DNA of 62,931 nt from assembly GCA_937995735.1 (NCBI GenBank), contig CALKIZ010000092.1, forward strand, positions 1 to 62,931, in the 5' to 3' direction. Shown piece by piece: positions 55,717 to 62,931 of the stretch (positions are counted from its first letter, which is position 1; each line of letters starts with the position of its first letter). The translations under genes were made by a program, and so were the position numbers. The notes beneath the pieces were generated by a model that was given only the letters and a program-made list of their open reading frames with translations, ran no database searches and had not been told where the DNA came from. The stretch comes from an uncultured Neomegalonema sp. (GTDB lineage Bacteria; Pseudomonadota; Alphaproteobacteria; Rhodobacterales; Rhodobacteraceae).

Positions 55717-56739
55717 TTATCCCTTTTTGAGCACCCGCCGACCCAGTAATTCCGCGATTTGAACGGCATTCAGCGCTGCGCCTTTACGCAGGTTATCGGA
55801 TACGCACCACAGATTCAGGCCGTTCTCGATGGTTGAATCTTCGCGGATACGGCTGATATAGGTCGCATATTCACCGACACATTCGACTGGTGTAATATAT
55901 CCGCCATCCTCGCGCTTATCGACGACCATAATGCCGGGGGCTTCACGCAATATATCACGTGCTTCATCTGCGGAAAGCGAGTCCTCGAATTCGATATTGA
56001 CCGCCTCGGAATGCCCAACAAAGACCGGCACACGCACACAAGTCGCGGTGACTTTGATCGACTTATCAACGATCTTTTTGGTCTCGGCCACCATCTTCCA
56101 TTCTTCTTTAGTGGACCCGTCATCCATGAAGCTGTCGATATGAGGAATGACGTTATAGGCGATTTGCTTGGTGAATTTTTTCGGCTCGACCTCTTGGCCA
56201 GGCACAAACATGCCCTTGGTCTGATTCCACAGCTCGTCCATGGCTTCTTTGCCGGAGCCGGAGACCGATTGATAGGTCGAGACGACGACGCGCTTGATCT
56301 TGGCCCGGTCATGCAAAGGCTTGAGCGCGACAACCATCTGCGCCGTTGAGCAGTTCGGGTTCGCGATGATGTTCTTATTCTTATAATCCATAACCGCATC
56401 AGGATTAACTTCCGGCACGATCAGGGGGACTTGTGGGTCATACCGATATAAAGACGAGTTATCGATGACGACACAACCTGTTTTGGCGGCGACGGGCGCG
56501 TACTTCTGTGTCGCTTCTGAGCCGATGGCAAACAGGGCAATATCCCAGCCTGTCCAGTCGAATTGCTCAATATCCTGACATTTCAGCTCTGTGTCGCCCA
56601 TATAGACGTCTTTGCCTTGCGAGCGGCGTGATGCGAGCGCGGCAATGTCATCAATCGGAAACTCGCGTTCAGCAAGGATATTCAGCAATTCGCGGCCTAC
56701 ATTGCCCGTAGCGCCAGCGATAACGATGCGATAGCCCAT
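55717..56739 (-). CDS. asd: Aspartate-semialdehyde dehydrogenase
   Basis: 340-aa cytosolic NADPH enzyme of lysine, threonine, methionine and diaminopimelate synthesis. N-terminal Rossmann GATGNVGRELLNIL; catalytic cysteine in NPNCSTAQM; later QSVSGSGKEAMDEL and RVPVFVGHSEAVNIEF. The length is normal for the bacterial type. It is transcribed away from the secreted-protein gene at 56982. Confidence 0.96.
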   Translation of the reverse strand: MGYRIVIAGATGNVGRELLNILAEREFPIDDIAALASRRSQGKDVYMGDTELKCQDIEQFDWTGWDIALFAIGSEATQKYAPVAAKTGCVVIDNSSLYRYDPQVPLIVPEVNPDAVMDYKNKNIIANPNCSTAQMVVALKPLHDRAKIKRVVVSTYQSVSGSGKEAMDELWNQTKGMFVPGQEVEPKKFTKQIAYNVIPHIDSFMDDGSTKEEWKMVAETKKIVDKSIKVTATCVRVPVFVGHSEAVNIEFEDSLSADEARDILREAPGIMVVDKREDGGYITPVECVGEYATYISRIREDSTIENGLNLWCVSDNLRKGAALNAVQIAELLGRRVLKKG

Positions 56740-56981
56740 GACGGACTCCCAGTCTTAAAAGAAGTATCAGGAACCGTGCTATTAAGGGATTAAGGCGCAG
56801 AACGGAAATGCTTTTCGGTGATGTGAACGATTTACAGCGTTTGTCCAAATGCGTAATCATTTCGGTACTTTTAGAACAAATGCAGTCCTCACTGCACAAT
56901 GCGGCATGATTGGCCACCGACGCACAAAAGGATGACGTTCCAGACGTTGCCGCGATGCATTTCGCCGCATATGGTCACGGG

Positions 56982-59900
56982 ATGAACCGGCTCCTTGCGG
57001 CCTTTGCGCTGATGATGTTTGTAACCTCTGCGTTAGCGCAGACGGATGATGCTCCACTGATTGTGGAAACGGGGCAGCCTGTTCCACTTGCGGGCGCGGC
57101 GTCTCCGGATCTTGCATTGGCGGGCGACAGCTATCTGCTCTCTTTCTCCGTCAGGAACCGCACTTCTGAACCGGTTCGCTTGCGACGTATTGCTGTTCGC
57201 CCTGTACCGAGCATCGAGGTGCTCGACCCGAATCTCGATGGCATCGACAATGACCGCGATGGTAGTGTGGATGAGGGTGACGAGGGGTTTAACCAGTTTG
57301 ATGAGCTTACCAGCGCGTGGCGCATAGAAGAGGCAATTCCAGCCATTGCCCCCGGCGAGACTCTGGAGCGTGCGATTGTGGTCCGCTTGCCCGAGACATC
57401 AGAGGCGGGTTCGACGCAAACACTTGCTTTGATTGCCGCCGGTTCTGCTGCCAATGTGACCATGCGGGCAGAAAAAGAAGTCTCCTTCTCGCTTGCACCA
57501 CCAACTCTCGCGCTTACGCTTAACGGAATCGAAAAGACGGCTCTTTTTGTCTCCAGCGACACGCCATTGCTGGAAATGAAAGCCACGATCCCAAGTGGCC
57601 GACTCACAAATTTTAGCCTCGTTGTCGAAGGTGCTCCATCCATTGACGGGTATCGTGAACCGCGTCTTTTTGTTGGCAGCGGAATATCCTGCAAGTCTTT
57701 GCAAGAGCCTGTCATTGACATGCGAAAATTATCGGCCTCTTTCGGTGAGTGTCAGGTTATGGAAGACGCTCCTGTCTCTCAGCATTATGTGATGCTTCGG
57801 GCGAAAGCTGAATTCACTGATGCCGACCCTTTCTCCGAGCCGGAAGTTATTCAAGCACGGCGCGTTGCGCGGTTTGCCGGATTTCTATCTGGATCGGCGG
57901 GTGTCATTGGCAAACCGGCGATTATCTCCGGTGCGCTGTCAGGTCCGTTAATCGGGGCGCAATTGCTTTCGGCATCCGAACAATCTGTAGATGCTGGGGA
58001 TGCATTCAGCGCGACTTTTCGTTTGGTGAATCGGGGAGATGAGACAGCAACGGGATTGCGTTTGATCGCACCGGATGATGGGCTTTTCGACTGCAAGCGG
58101 TTTCAGATAGGCGCTTCGAAACGGGCTATCGACGCTTGCGATGTGGGGTTGGCAATAGAAGATATACCCCCCGGATCGCAGCGCGAGATCAAGGTGAGCA
58201 CCGCCTTGCGCGATGATGCGTTTATCGGCTCTCCTGCTGCGCTGCGTTTATCAACAAAAGACAGTAATGATGTCGTGACAGCATTTCCTTGGGCTGAATT
58301 AAATAGACGTCAACCAGCCCCGCCTGTGTTGACAATTGACTCCGAAGGGCGTTGGAAAGCTCAAGGAGATTTATTGACCACGCGGATCGGTGATGCAGGC
58401 ACGATCTCTATTTCCGGAACCCTTCCCGAAGGGCAATACCCCGGCAGTATTCGCATTCTTTCACGGGTCGTGGATGCCCAAACGGGTGATCTGATTGGGC
58501 CTGCCTCGTTCACGATACAAAGTTTCACTGCCTCTGCGTCTGATGGTGCAAAGTTAGAAAAAAGCAACGGCGCACCAACCACAGAAATCATCGCGGGATG
58601 GACGGCAGTAACGTTTCCTTTGGGGATGATATCGGTTCCGGTAGCTTCAGGGCCTTCTGTGACTAACGTCAAAGCGAATGCGCGTTTGTCGTTACGCGAT
58701 TTGCCGGAGATACAAGCGGGCAGGTTGATCGAAGTTGCCGCTGAATTGAATATTTATGGCGATACAGATATTCGCAGCAATGACTTGATCGAACTGCTCA
58801 TTTCAGAGCCTTCGTTAGACCTTACCTTACGGTCGCCCGATGAAGATCGTACTATTAATCTGCATGATGTTACGCCCGTTGTGGTCCTTAGTTGTAATCA
58901 GGGAAACTCCAGTGCTGAAGCTCTTATTCTAACGGCGCAATTGCCTGACGGATTACTCATGGATTCTTCAAAAGAGGCGCGCGTCTTTACGTTGACAGCC
59001 GCGCACGCGAATGATCCTCCGATATTATTCTCCAGTGAAATACTATCATCAGGTGATATTCATTATGATGCTGATGATCGCGTTTTGCGTGGCGCTTTGA
59101 CCGTAGGCAAAGCGTTAGAACCTGATACCTGTATGGCCCTTGCGTTTCAGGTCCGTCGGTCCAACGCTTTCAACCTGAATGAAGCATCTGCCGTGATCCA
59201 CGCAGACCTCGGACCCTTCACTGGCCATGACGGAAGTTACGCGCGCGTTTATCCGGGCATCAATGCCGGAGAAATACGGTTTGATGTGCCTCCAATTTTA
59301 TTCGGCCCTGTCTCCGAAAAGGAAATCTCTGATGAAAGCGATGTATCGCATATTGTGTCTCTGGAGATCCCCAAAGCCGCCGGCGCGCATCAAATAGATG
59401 TTTCGACATCCAGCAGCGAGGGATTGGAATGGACGATCTTAAGGTTGGATGACAGCGGAGCGCCATTGCCGTGGCGAAACGGAACGAAGGTTGCGTCAGG
59501 GGAAACAATTCGTTTCAAATTAGAAGCGAATAGTTCAGGTGCAAAACCGTTGGGGTGGATCGACACAACATTGGTTCGCGCTCTAGCGTTTTCCGATTCA
59601 ACGCTCCCAATCGCAGTAAGTACCCGTTTGATCACCCGGCGTGATGCGCCGGAGGGAGGGCTGATCACAGTTTCAAAAACGATGGCGCTTGATACCGATT
59701 GTGATGGTGACCTCAATGACGAACGCATTCAAGATGCATTATTTGAACCTGCGAAAGATGCGTCTCCGGGAGATTGTGTAAATTTTCGAATTGCCTTCAA
59801 ACACGCTGGTGACAAAAGCATGGAGAAAATTGTACTCCGTGACCAGGTTCCGACAGGAACTGAATTGCGTGTTGATGCGGTCGGCGTACTTCGCGCTCCT

Positions 59901-60035
59901 GAACCCGTGCAAGACAGCACCATCGAAATGCCAACCAGTGAAAGTAATGATTTGGTCTGGACCTTTGAGGGACTTTTCGAACCCGGATCTGAAGGTGAGG
60001 TTAGTTACGCTGTTAGATTGAAGGACGCATTGTGA
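56982..60035 (+). CDS. Large secreted multi-domain repeat protein
   Basis: 1017 aa from ATG 56982, which begins a signal peptide (LLAAFALMMFVTSALAQ); a longer frame from 56910 lacks one. It contains an acidic loop, LDPNLDGIDNDRDGSVDEGDEG (about residues 85-105), of the calcium-binding thrombospondin type 3 kind, several beta-rich immunoglobulin-like segments, and a C-terminal domain shared with the protein at 53010. No membrane anchor is obvious. A surface or secreted structural role is inferred. The last gene in the pair overlaps it by 4 bp. Confidence 0.78.
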   Translation: MNRLLAAFALMMFVTSALAQTDDAPLIVETGQPVPLAGAASPDLALAGDSYLLSFSVRNRTSEPVRLRRIAVRPVPSIEVLDPNLDGIDNDRDGSVDEGDEGFNQFDELTSAWRIEEAIPAIAPGETLERAIVVRLPETSEAGSTQTLALIAAGSAANVTMRAEKEVSFSLAPPTLALTLNGIEKTALFVSSDTPLLEMKATIPSGRLTNFSLVVEGAPSIDGYREPRLFVGSGISCKSLQEPVIDMRKLSASFGECQVMEDAPVSQHYVMLRAKAEFTDADPFSEPEVIQARRVARFAGFLSGSAGVIGKPAIISGALSGPLIGAQLLSASEQSVDAGDAFSATFRLVNRGDETATGLRLIAPDDGLFDCKRFQIGASKRAIDACDVGLAIEDIPPGSQREIKVSTALRDDAFIGSPAALRLSTKDSNDVVTAFPWAELNRRQPAPPVLTIDSEGRWKAQGDLLTTRIGDAGTISISGTLPEGQYPGSIRILSRVVDAQTGDLIGPASFTIQSFTASASDGAKLEKSNGAPTTEIIAGWTAVTFPLGMISVPVASGPSVTNVKANARLSLRDLPEIQAGRLIEVAAELNIYGDTDIRSNDLIELLISEPSLDLTLRSPDEDRTINLHDVTPVVVLSCNQGNSSAEALILTAQLPDGLLMDSSKEARVFTLTAAHANDPPILFSSEILSSGDIHYDADDRVLRGALTVGKALEPDTCMALAFQVRRSNAFNLNEASAVIHADLGPFTGHDGSYARVYPGINAGEIRFDVPPILFGPVSEKEISDESDVSHIVSLEIPKAAGAHQIDVSTSSSEGLEWTILRLDDSGAPLPWRNGTKVASGETIRFKLEANSSGAKPLGWIDTTLVRALAFSDSTLPIAVSTRLITRRDAPEGGLITVSKTMALDTDCDGDLNDERIQDALFEPAKDASPGDCVNFRIAFKHAGDKSMEKIVLRDQVPTGTELRVDAVGVLRAPEPVQDSTIEMPTSESNDLVWTFEGLFEPGSEGEVSYAVRLKDAL

Positions 60036-61081
60036 CGTTGAAATACCTGAACGCTGCCAGCCATGGATTGCCGGACCGTGCAGTGCTGAACCGCATGAGC
60101 GCGCATCTTGAATTAGAGGCACGTATCGGACCCTTGGCGGCTGTCGCAGAAGTGGACACGACATTGCAGGCCGTCAGGTCTGACGCGGAAACTCTTCTGA
60201 ATGCGGAGGAGGGGACACTCGGTTTCGCCACCGGAACCTTGAGCGCATGGCACACTTACGTTGCCGGTCTTCCAATTGCGGGAAAGCGTCTTTTGGTCGC
60301 GCCGCATGAATGGGGAGAAAACATCGCGGCTTTACATAAACTCGCAGCGAAAGATGGCGCAATAATTGAGGTGCTTCCGCTTCTCGATATGGCATCACCT
60401 GATCTCGGGCTTTGGCAAGACCGGATCGACGATGGCGTCGACGCGATTTTTCTGCCAATGGTTAGCAGCGTGTCCGGATTGCACTACCCTGTTGAAGCAA
60501 TCGGCGCGTTGCGGCGTCCGCCCCATACACAAATCATCATCGATGCCGCGCAAGCCATCGGACAGGTCGATATAGATGTGCAGCGTCTTGGCTGTGACGC
60601 TTTGTTTGCGACGACGCGCAAATGGGTGTGCGGCCCAAGACAAACGGCGGTTTTCTGGACAGCAGACCCGAGCCGCCGTGCAGAGATTGAACGCCTTGAC
60701 ACCAATGCAGCGCTTCGATTGGGACTTGGTGTTGCCTTGCGCCAATTGTTAGAGCGTGGCCTGGATCAAACGAAAGCGAGTCTGCTCGAACGCTCAACAC
60801 GTATCAGAGAACACGCAGATAGACTTAATCTGGAATGCCTTAGTGTACCTCAATGCAGCACGGCTGCGGTTACGATTCTGATCCCTGAGCATAGCGTTGC
60901 GAAAATTGACGCCGCTTTCAATGCGGCACAGATCATTGCGAAATGGCCGAACGCCTTAGAAGACGAGCCTTTTTCGCAATTTCAGGCGATAGCGAGAAAA
61001 CCCTTACGCCTCGCTCCGCACCTCTCGACGACGATGGCAGATATAGACGCGGCCTTCGATGCTATTGCGGCGGCGTTGTAA
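60032..61081 (+). CDS. Class V aminotransferase-fold PLP enzyme
   Basis: 349 aa, GTG start coupled to the preceding stop. The fold matches the cysteine desulfurase/kynureninase group: LNAASHGLPDRAVLNRM at the start, the PLP aspartate region IIIDAAQAIGQVDID and the Schiff-base lysine in ATTRKWVCGPRQTAVFWT. The catalytic cysteine loop of SufS/IscS is not seen, so a desulfurase activity is doubtful. Substrate unknown. Coupling to a secreted surface protein is unexpected. Confidence 0.82.
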   Translation: MTLKYLNAASHGLPDRAVLNRMSAHLELEARIGPLAAVAEVDTTLQAVRSDAETLLNAEEGTLGFATGTLSAWHTYVAGLPIAGKRLLVAPHEWGENIAALHKLAAKDGAIIEVLPLLDMASPDLGLWQDRIDDGVDAIFLPMVSSVSGLHYPVEAIGALRRPPHTQIIIDAAQAIGQVDIDVQRLGCDALFATTRKWVCGPRQTAVFWTADPSRRAEIERLDTNAALRLGLGVALRQLLERGLDQTKASLLERSTRIREHADRLNLECLSVPQCSTAAVTILIPEHSVAKIDAAFNAAQIIAKWPNALEDEPFSQFQAIARKPLRLAPHLSTTMADIDAAFDAIAAAL

Positions 61082-61134
61082 TCGGCGCGCTGCACTGATA
61101 GGCGCTGCACGACCCTTATGACTGGATTGCATCA

Positions 61135-62328
61135 ATGACAGACGCCGCCTATCCCGTAATCCGCACACGCCCAAAAAGAGATGGGCGGTTTCGTGACGGT
61201 CACCCTTGGGTTTATAAGGACGAGTTGGTCTTGGACCGACGCGCCCGCGCACTGTCGCCCGGCAGCGTGGCCATTTTAGAAAATTCCCTGCGCGAGCCGA
61301 TGGGCCTTGTGGCGCTGAACAGTGAAAGCGGCATCGCTGCGCGTGACTTGGATCGGGATATAACCAAGGTAATTGATGCAGCTTGGATTCATGCCCGCCT
61401 TGAACGCGCATTGGCACAGCGGACCCGTTTATTCTCAGAACCGTTTTATCGTCTCACCCATGCGGAAGGCGACGGCCTGCCGGGATTGGTAATTGACCGG
61501 ATGGGCGATGCATTTTCTATTCAACCAAATACGGCTTGGGCAGAAACGATGGTCCCGCATGTGCTCTCGGCACTGGATGCGTTGTTGTCGCCAAAAACCG
61601 TGGTGGTCAATCGGGACTCCCGTGGCCGCACCCAAGAAGGATTGGGGGTAGGGCGCACGCTGGAACGCGGATCAGATGAAGGCCCGGTTGAGGTTCGACA
61701 GAACGGCGCGGTCTACCTTGCTGATTTAATGAGTGGACAAAAGACAGGAGTGTATTTTGACCAACGCCCTAATCATGCATTTGTGGCTCGGCTTTCCGGC
61801 GGCGGTGATGTCTTGGATGTCTTCGGTCATACCGGCGGATTTTCGATGGCCTGCCTCGCTGCCGGGGCAACATCAGCTTTGTGTATCGACAGCTCGGAAC
61901 CGGCGCTTTCTCTCGCGACCAAAGCAGCCGTATTGAACGGGTTTGACCCGACATTCAAGACCCAGCGCGGCGACGCTTTTGATGCCATGAAAGCGCTCGC
62001 CGCTGAGGGCCAGAGTTTTGAGGCTGTTATATGTGACCCTCCAGCTTTTGCTCCTTCGAAACAGGCGCTAACCGCTGGGCTGCGTGCCTATGAGCGAACG
62101 GCCCGCCTTGCTGTACCGCTGGTAAAATCGGGCGGCACACTCACCGTCTGCTCATGTTCCCATGCTGTCACCCCGGATGCGCTGCGCGAAACAGTGGTCA
62201 GCGCCCTTCGGATCGGACGCCGAACCGGGCGCCTTCTACGCTCAGGTCGAGCTGGAGCCGATCACCCCACTCATCCTAGTCTGCCTGAAGCTGGGTATCT
62301 CAAGGCATTAACCTTCTCGGTAGATTAG
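61135..62328 (+). CDS. rlmI: 23S rRNA cytosine-5 methyltransferase, RlmI type
   Basis: 397 aa. An N-terminal PUA-like RNA-binding domain (FRDGHPWVYKDEL, about 1-75) is followed by a SAM-dependent methyltransferase: VLDVFGHTGGFSMACLAAGA, VICDPPAFAPSK and the catalytic-type cysteine motif TVCSCSH. E. coli RlmI makes m5C1962 in 23S rRNA. The C-terminus (LPEAGYLKALTFSVD) is intact and stops 30 bp before an IS relic. Confidence 0.9.
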   Translation: MTDAAYPVIRTRPKRDGRFRDGHPWVYKDELVLDRRARALSPGSVAILENSLREPMGLVALNSESGIAARDLDRDITKVIDAAWIHARLERALAQRTRLFSEPFYRLTHAEGDGLPGLVIDRMGDAFSIQPNTAWAETMVPHVLSALDALLSPKTVVVNRDSRGRTQEGLGVGRTLERGSDEGPVEVRQNGAVYLADLMSGQKTGVYFDQRPNHAFVARLSGGGDVLDVFGHTGGFSMACLAAGATSALCIDSSEPALSLATKAAVLNGFDPTFKTQRGDAFDAMKALAAEGQSFEAVICDPPAFAPSKQALTAGLRAYERTARLAVPLVKSGGTLTVCSCSHAVTPDALRETVVSALRIGRRTGRLLRSGRAGADHPTHPSLPEAGYLKALTFSVD

Positions 62329-62357
62329 AGCATTCTGATTTTCATACCGCTCAGGAC

Positions 62358-62541
62358 TCATAGCCAGAAAATAACAAGGGCGGCGGGTGCGATAGCTGAG
62401 CGCTAGACGGTCGGGCTTCTGTCGTATCGTGTAGCAACGCGCCGCCAATCCTTGAGCCTGCCGAACATGATCTCGAGCTTGTGCCGCTCCTTGTAGAGTT
62501 TTTTGTCGTGGGGGATTTGCTCCTTACGGTTTTTGCGGGAC
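62358..62541 (-). pseudogene. IS5-family transposase, 3' fragment with an internal stop
   Basis: The minus strand encodes SRKNRKEQIPHDKKLYKERH, then KLEIMFGRLKDWRRVATRYDR, the C-terminal end typical of IS5-family (IS427-type) transposases. An in-frame TAG interrupts the next segment before APAALVIFWL and the final stop at 62358. The 5' part is missing because an IS3-family element begins at 62542. Inactive remnant. Confidence 0.85.
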
Positions 62542-62931
62542 TGAACCGTGCCGGGTTTACCGGAGGGTGATTGGATCAAAAGTCATGCTATTTTATCCAG
62601 ACGGTTCAATTTTTCATAGAAGATATCCTCTGCTTCATTTGGTGTGATATAACCGATAGGCTCGAGAAGACGGGTGTTGTTGTACCAATCGATCCATTTC
62701 ATGGTTTCCCATTCGACAGCGCTGGTTGATTTCCACGGGCCAAGGCGCTTGATAACTTCGGTCTTGAACAAACCGATGATGCTTTCAGCCAGCGCATTGT
62801 CATAGGAATCTCCGACGCTGCCGACCGAGCCGTCGATACCTGCATCCGCCAATCTCTCAGTGTATTTTATAGACAGATATTGGCTGCCGCGATCACTATG
62901 ATGGATCAATTCATCCGCCTCAGTTGGACAT
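62542..62931 (-). mobile_element. IS3-family insertion sequence, right part
   Basis: The terminal inverted repeat begins TGAACCGTGCCGGGTTTACC at 62542, matching ends of known IS3-family elements. The transposase gene inside runs off the window. It is inserted in the IS5-family transposase fragment. The other end, and any target duplication, lie outside the window. Confidence 0.85.
62583..62931 (-). CDS. IS3-family transposase OrfB, C-terminal part (runs off the window)
   Basis: Integrase-core (DDE) segment open to the window edge. LIHHSDRGSQYLSIKYTERL holds the second catalytic aspartate, and SVGDSYDNALAESIIGLFKTEV the glutamate. The tail has WIDWYNNTRLLEPIGYITPNEAE, as in IS3 family members. 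It catalyses element transposition with OrfA. No frameshift in the visible part, so the element may be active. Confidence 0.9.
   Translation of the reverse strand, partial: CPTEADELIHHSDRGSQYLSIKYTERLADAGIDGSVGSVGDSYDNALAESIIGLFKTEVIKRLGPWKSTSAVEWETMKWIDWYNNTRLLEPIGYITPNEAEDIFYEKLNRLDKIA

Noticed and set aside
60032-61081. Cysteine desulfurase (SufS/IscS) annotation
   Set aside because: The expected active-site cysteine loop is not visible and no suf/isc gene is nearby.

Overview
The window reads as a chromosomal segment of an alphaproteobacterium of moderate GC. The evidence is gene order and family type: a short-form prolyl-tRNA synthetase followed by lolC/E and lolD, a bamD-recN pair, a cobT-cobS-phosphatase group, and a CueR/HmrR-type regulator. 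I cannot fix the order or genus from sequence alone. No tRNA, rRNA or CRISPR array was found.

Layout. 1-5961: the end of a VOC-family gene, a glycine-betaine-type ABC transporter (proX-proV-proW, minus strand), a D-cysteine desulfhydrase/cysteate lyase-type PLP enzyme and an alpha/beta hydrolase. 6069-10830: a compact candidate RiPP locus of YcaO, TfuA, a gluzincin metalloprotease, a small protein ending in ten perfect-length [S/A]GARV pentapeptides, and a CPBP-type membrane protease. 10938-12339: two unrecognised membrane proteins, the first in visibly AT-rich DNA. 12647-20597: proS, a LolC/E permease with a very long N-terminal extension, lolD, a GST, an orphan TRAP receptor and an M20 peptidase.

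21090-30237 (minus strand) is a tightly packed eight-gene operon. It encodes two large dynamin-like GTPases, two small P-loop GTPases of a second family, a third member of that family that has lost its P-loop, a Roadblock/LC7-like protein and two proteins of unknown family. I recognise no described system with this composition, and it is one of the two most interesting loci here. 30563-34102 is an ammonium transporter fused to a PAS-like region, histidine kinase and two receiver domains.

34128-43445: an unknown protein, a tandem array of about 189-bp units carrying palindromes, bamD, recN, cobalamin nucleotide-loop genes, a D-lactate dehydrogenase and a parvulin. 43685-51662: secA (without the usual C-terminal zinc motif), folB-like, a Tat-exported oligopeptide-type binding protein, a lipoprotein, a MerR regulator, msrA and prmA. 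51650-62328: an apparently circularly permuted photolyase-like protein, two secreted proteins sharing a domain, unknown proteins, hisB, asd, a class V aminotransferase-fold enzyme and rlmI. The right edge holds an IS3-family element inserted into a decayed IS5-family transposase gene.

How the parts work together. In the RiPP locus the repeat protein is the likely substrate, YcaO-TfuA the likely thioamide (or azoline) installer, and the two proteases candidates for maturation or immunity. In the dynamin operon the shared operon, paired large GTPases, paired small GTPases and possible Roadblock partner suggest one membrane-associated nucleotide-switch machine. Its function is not determined by sequence.
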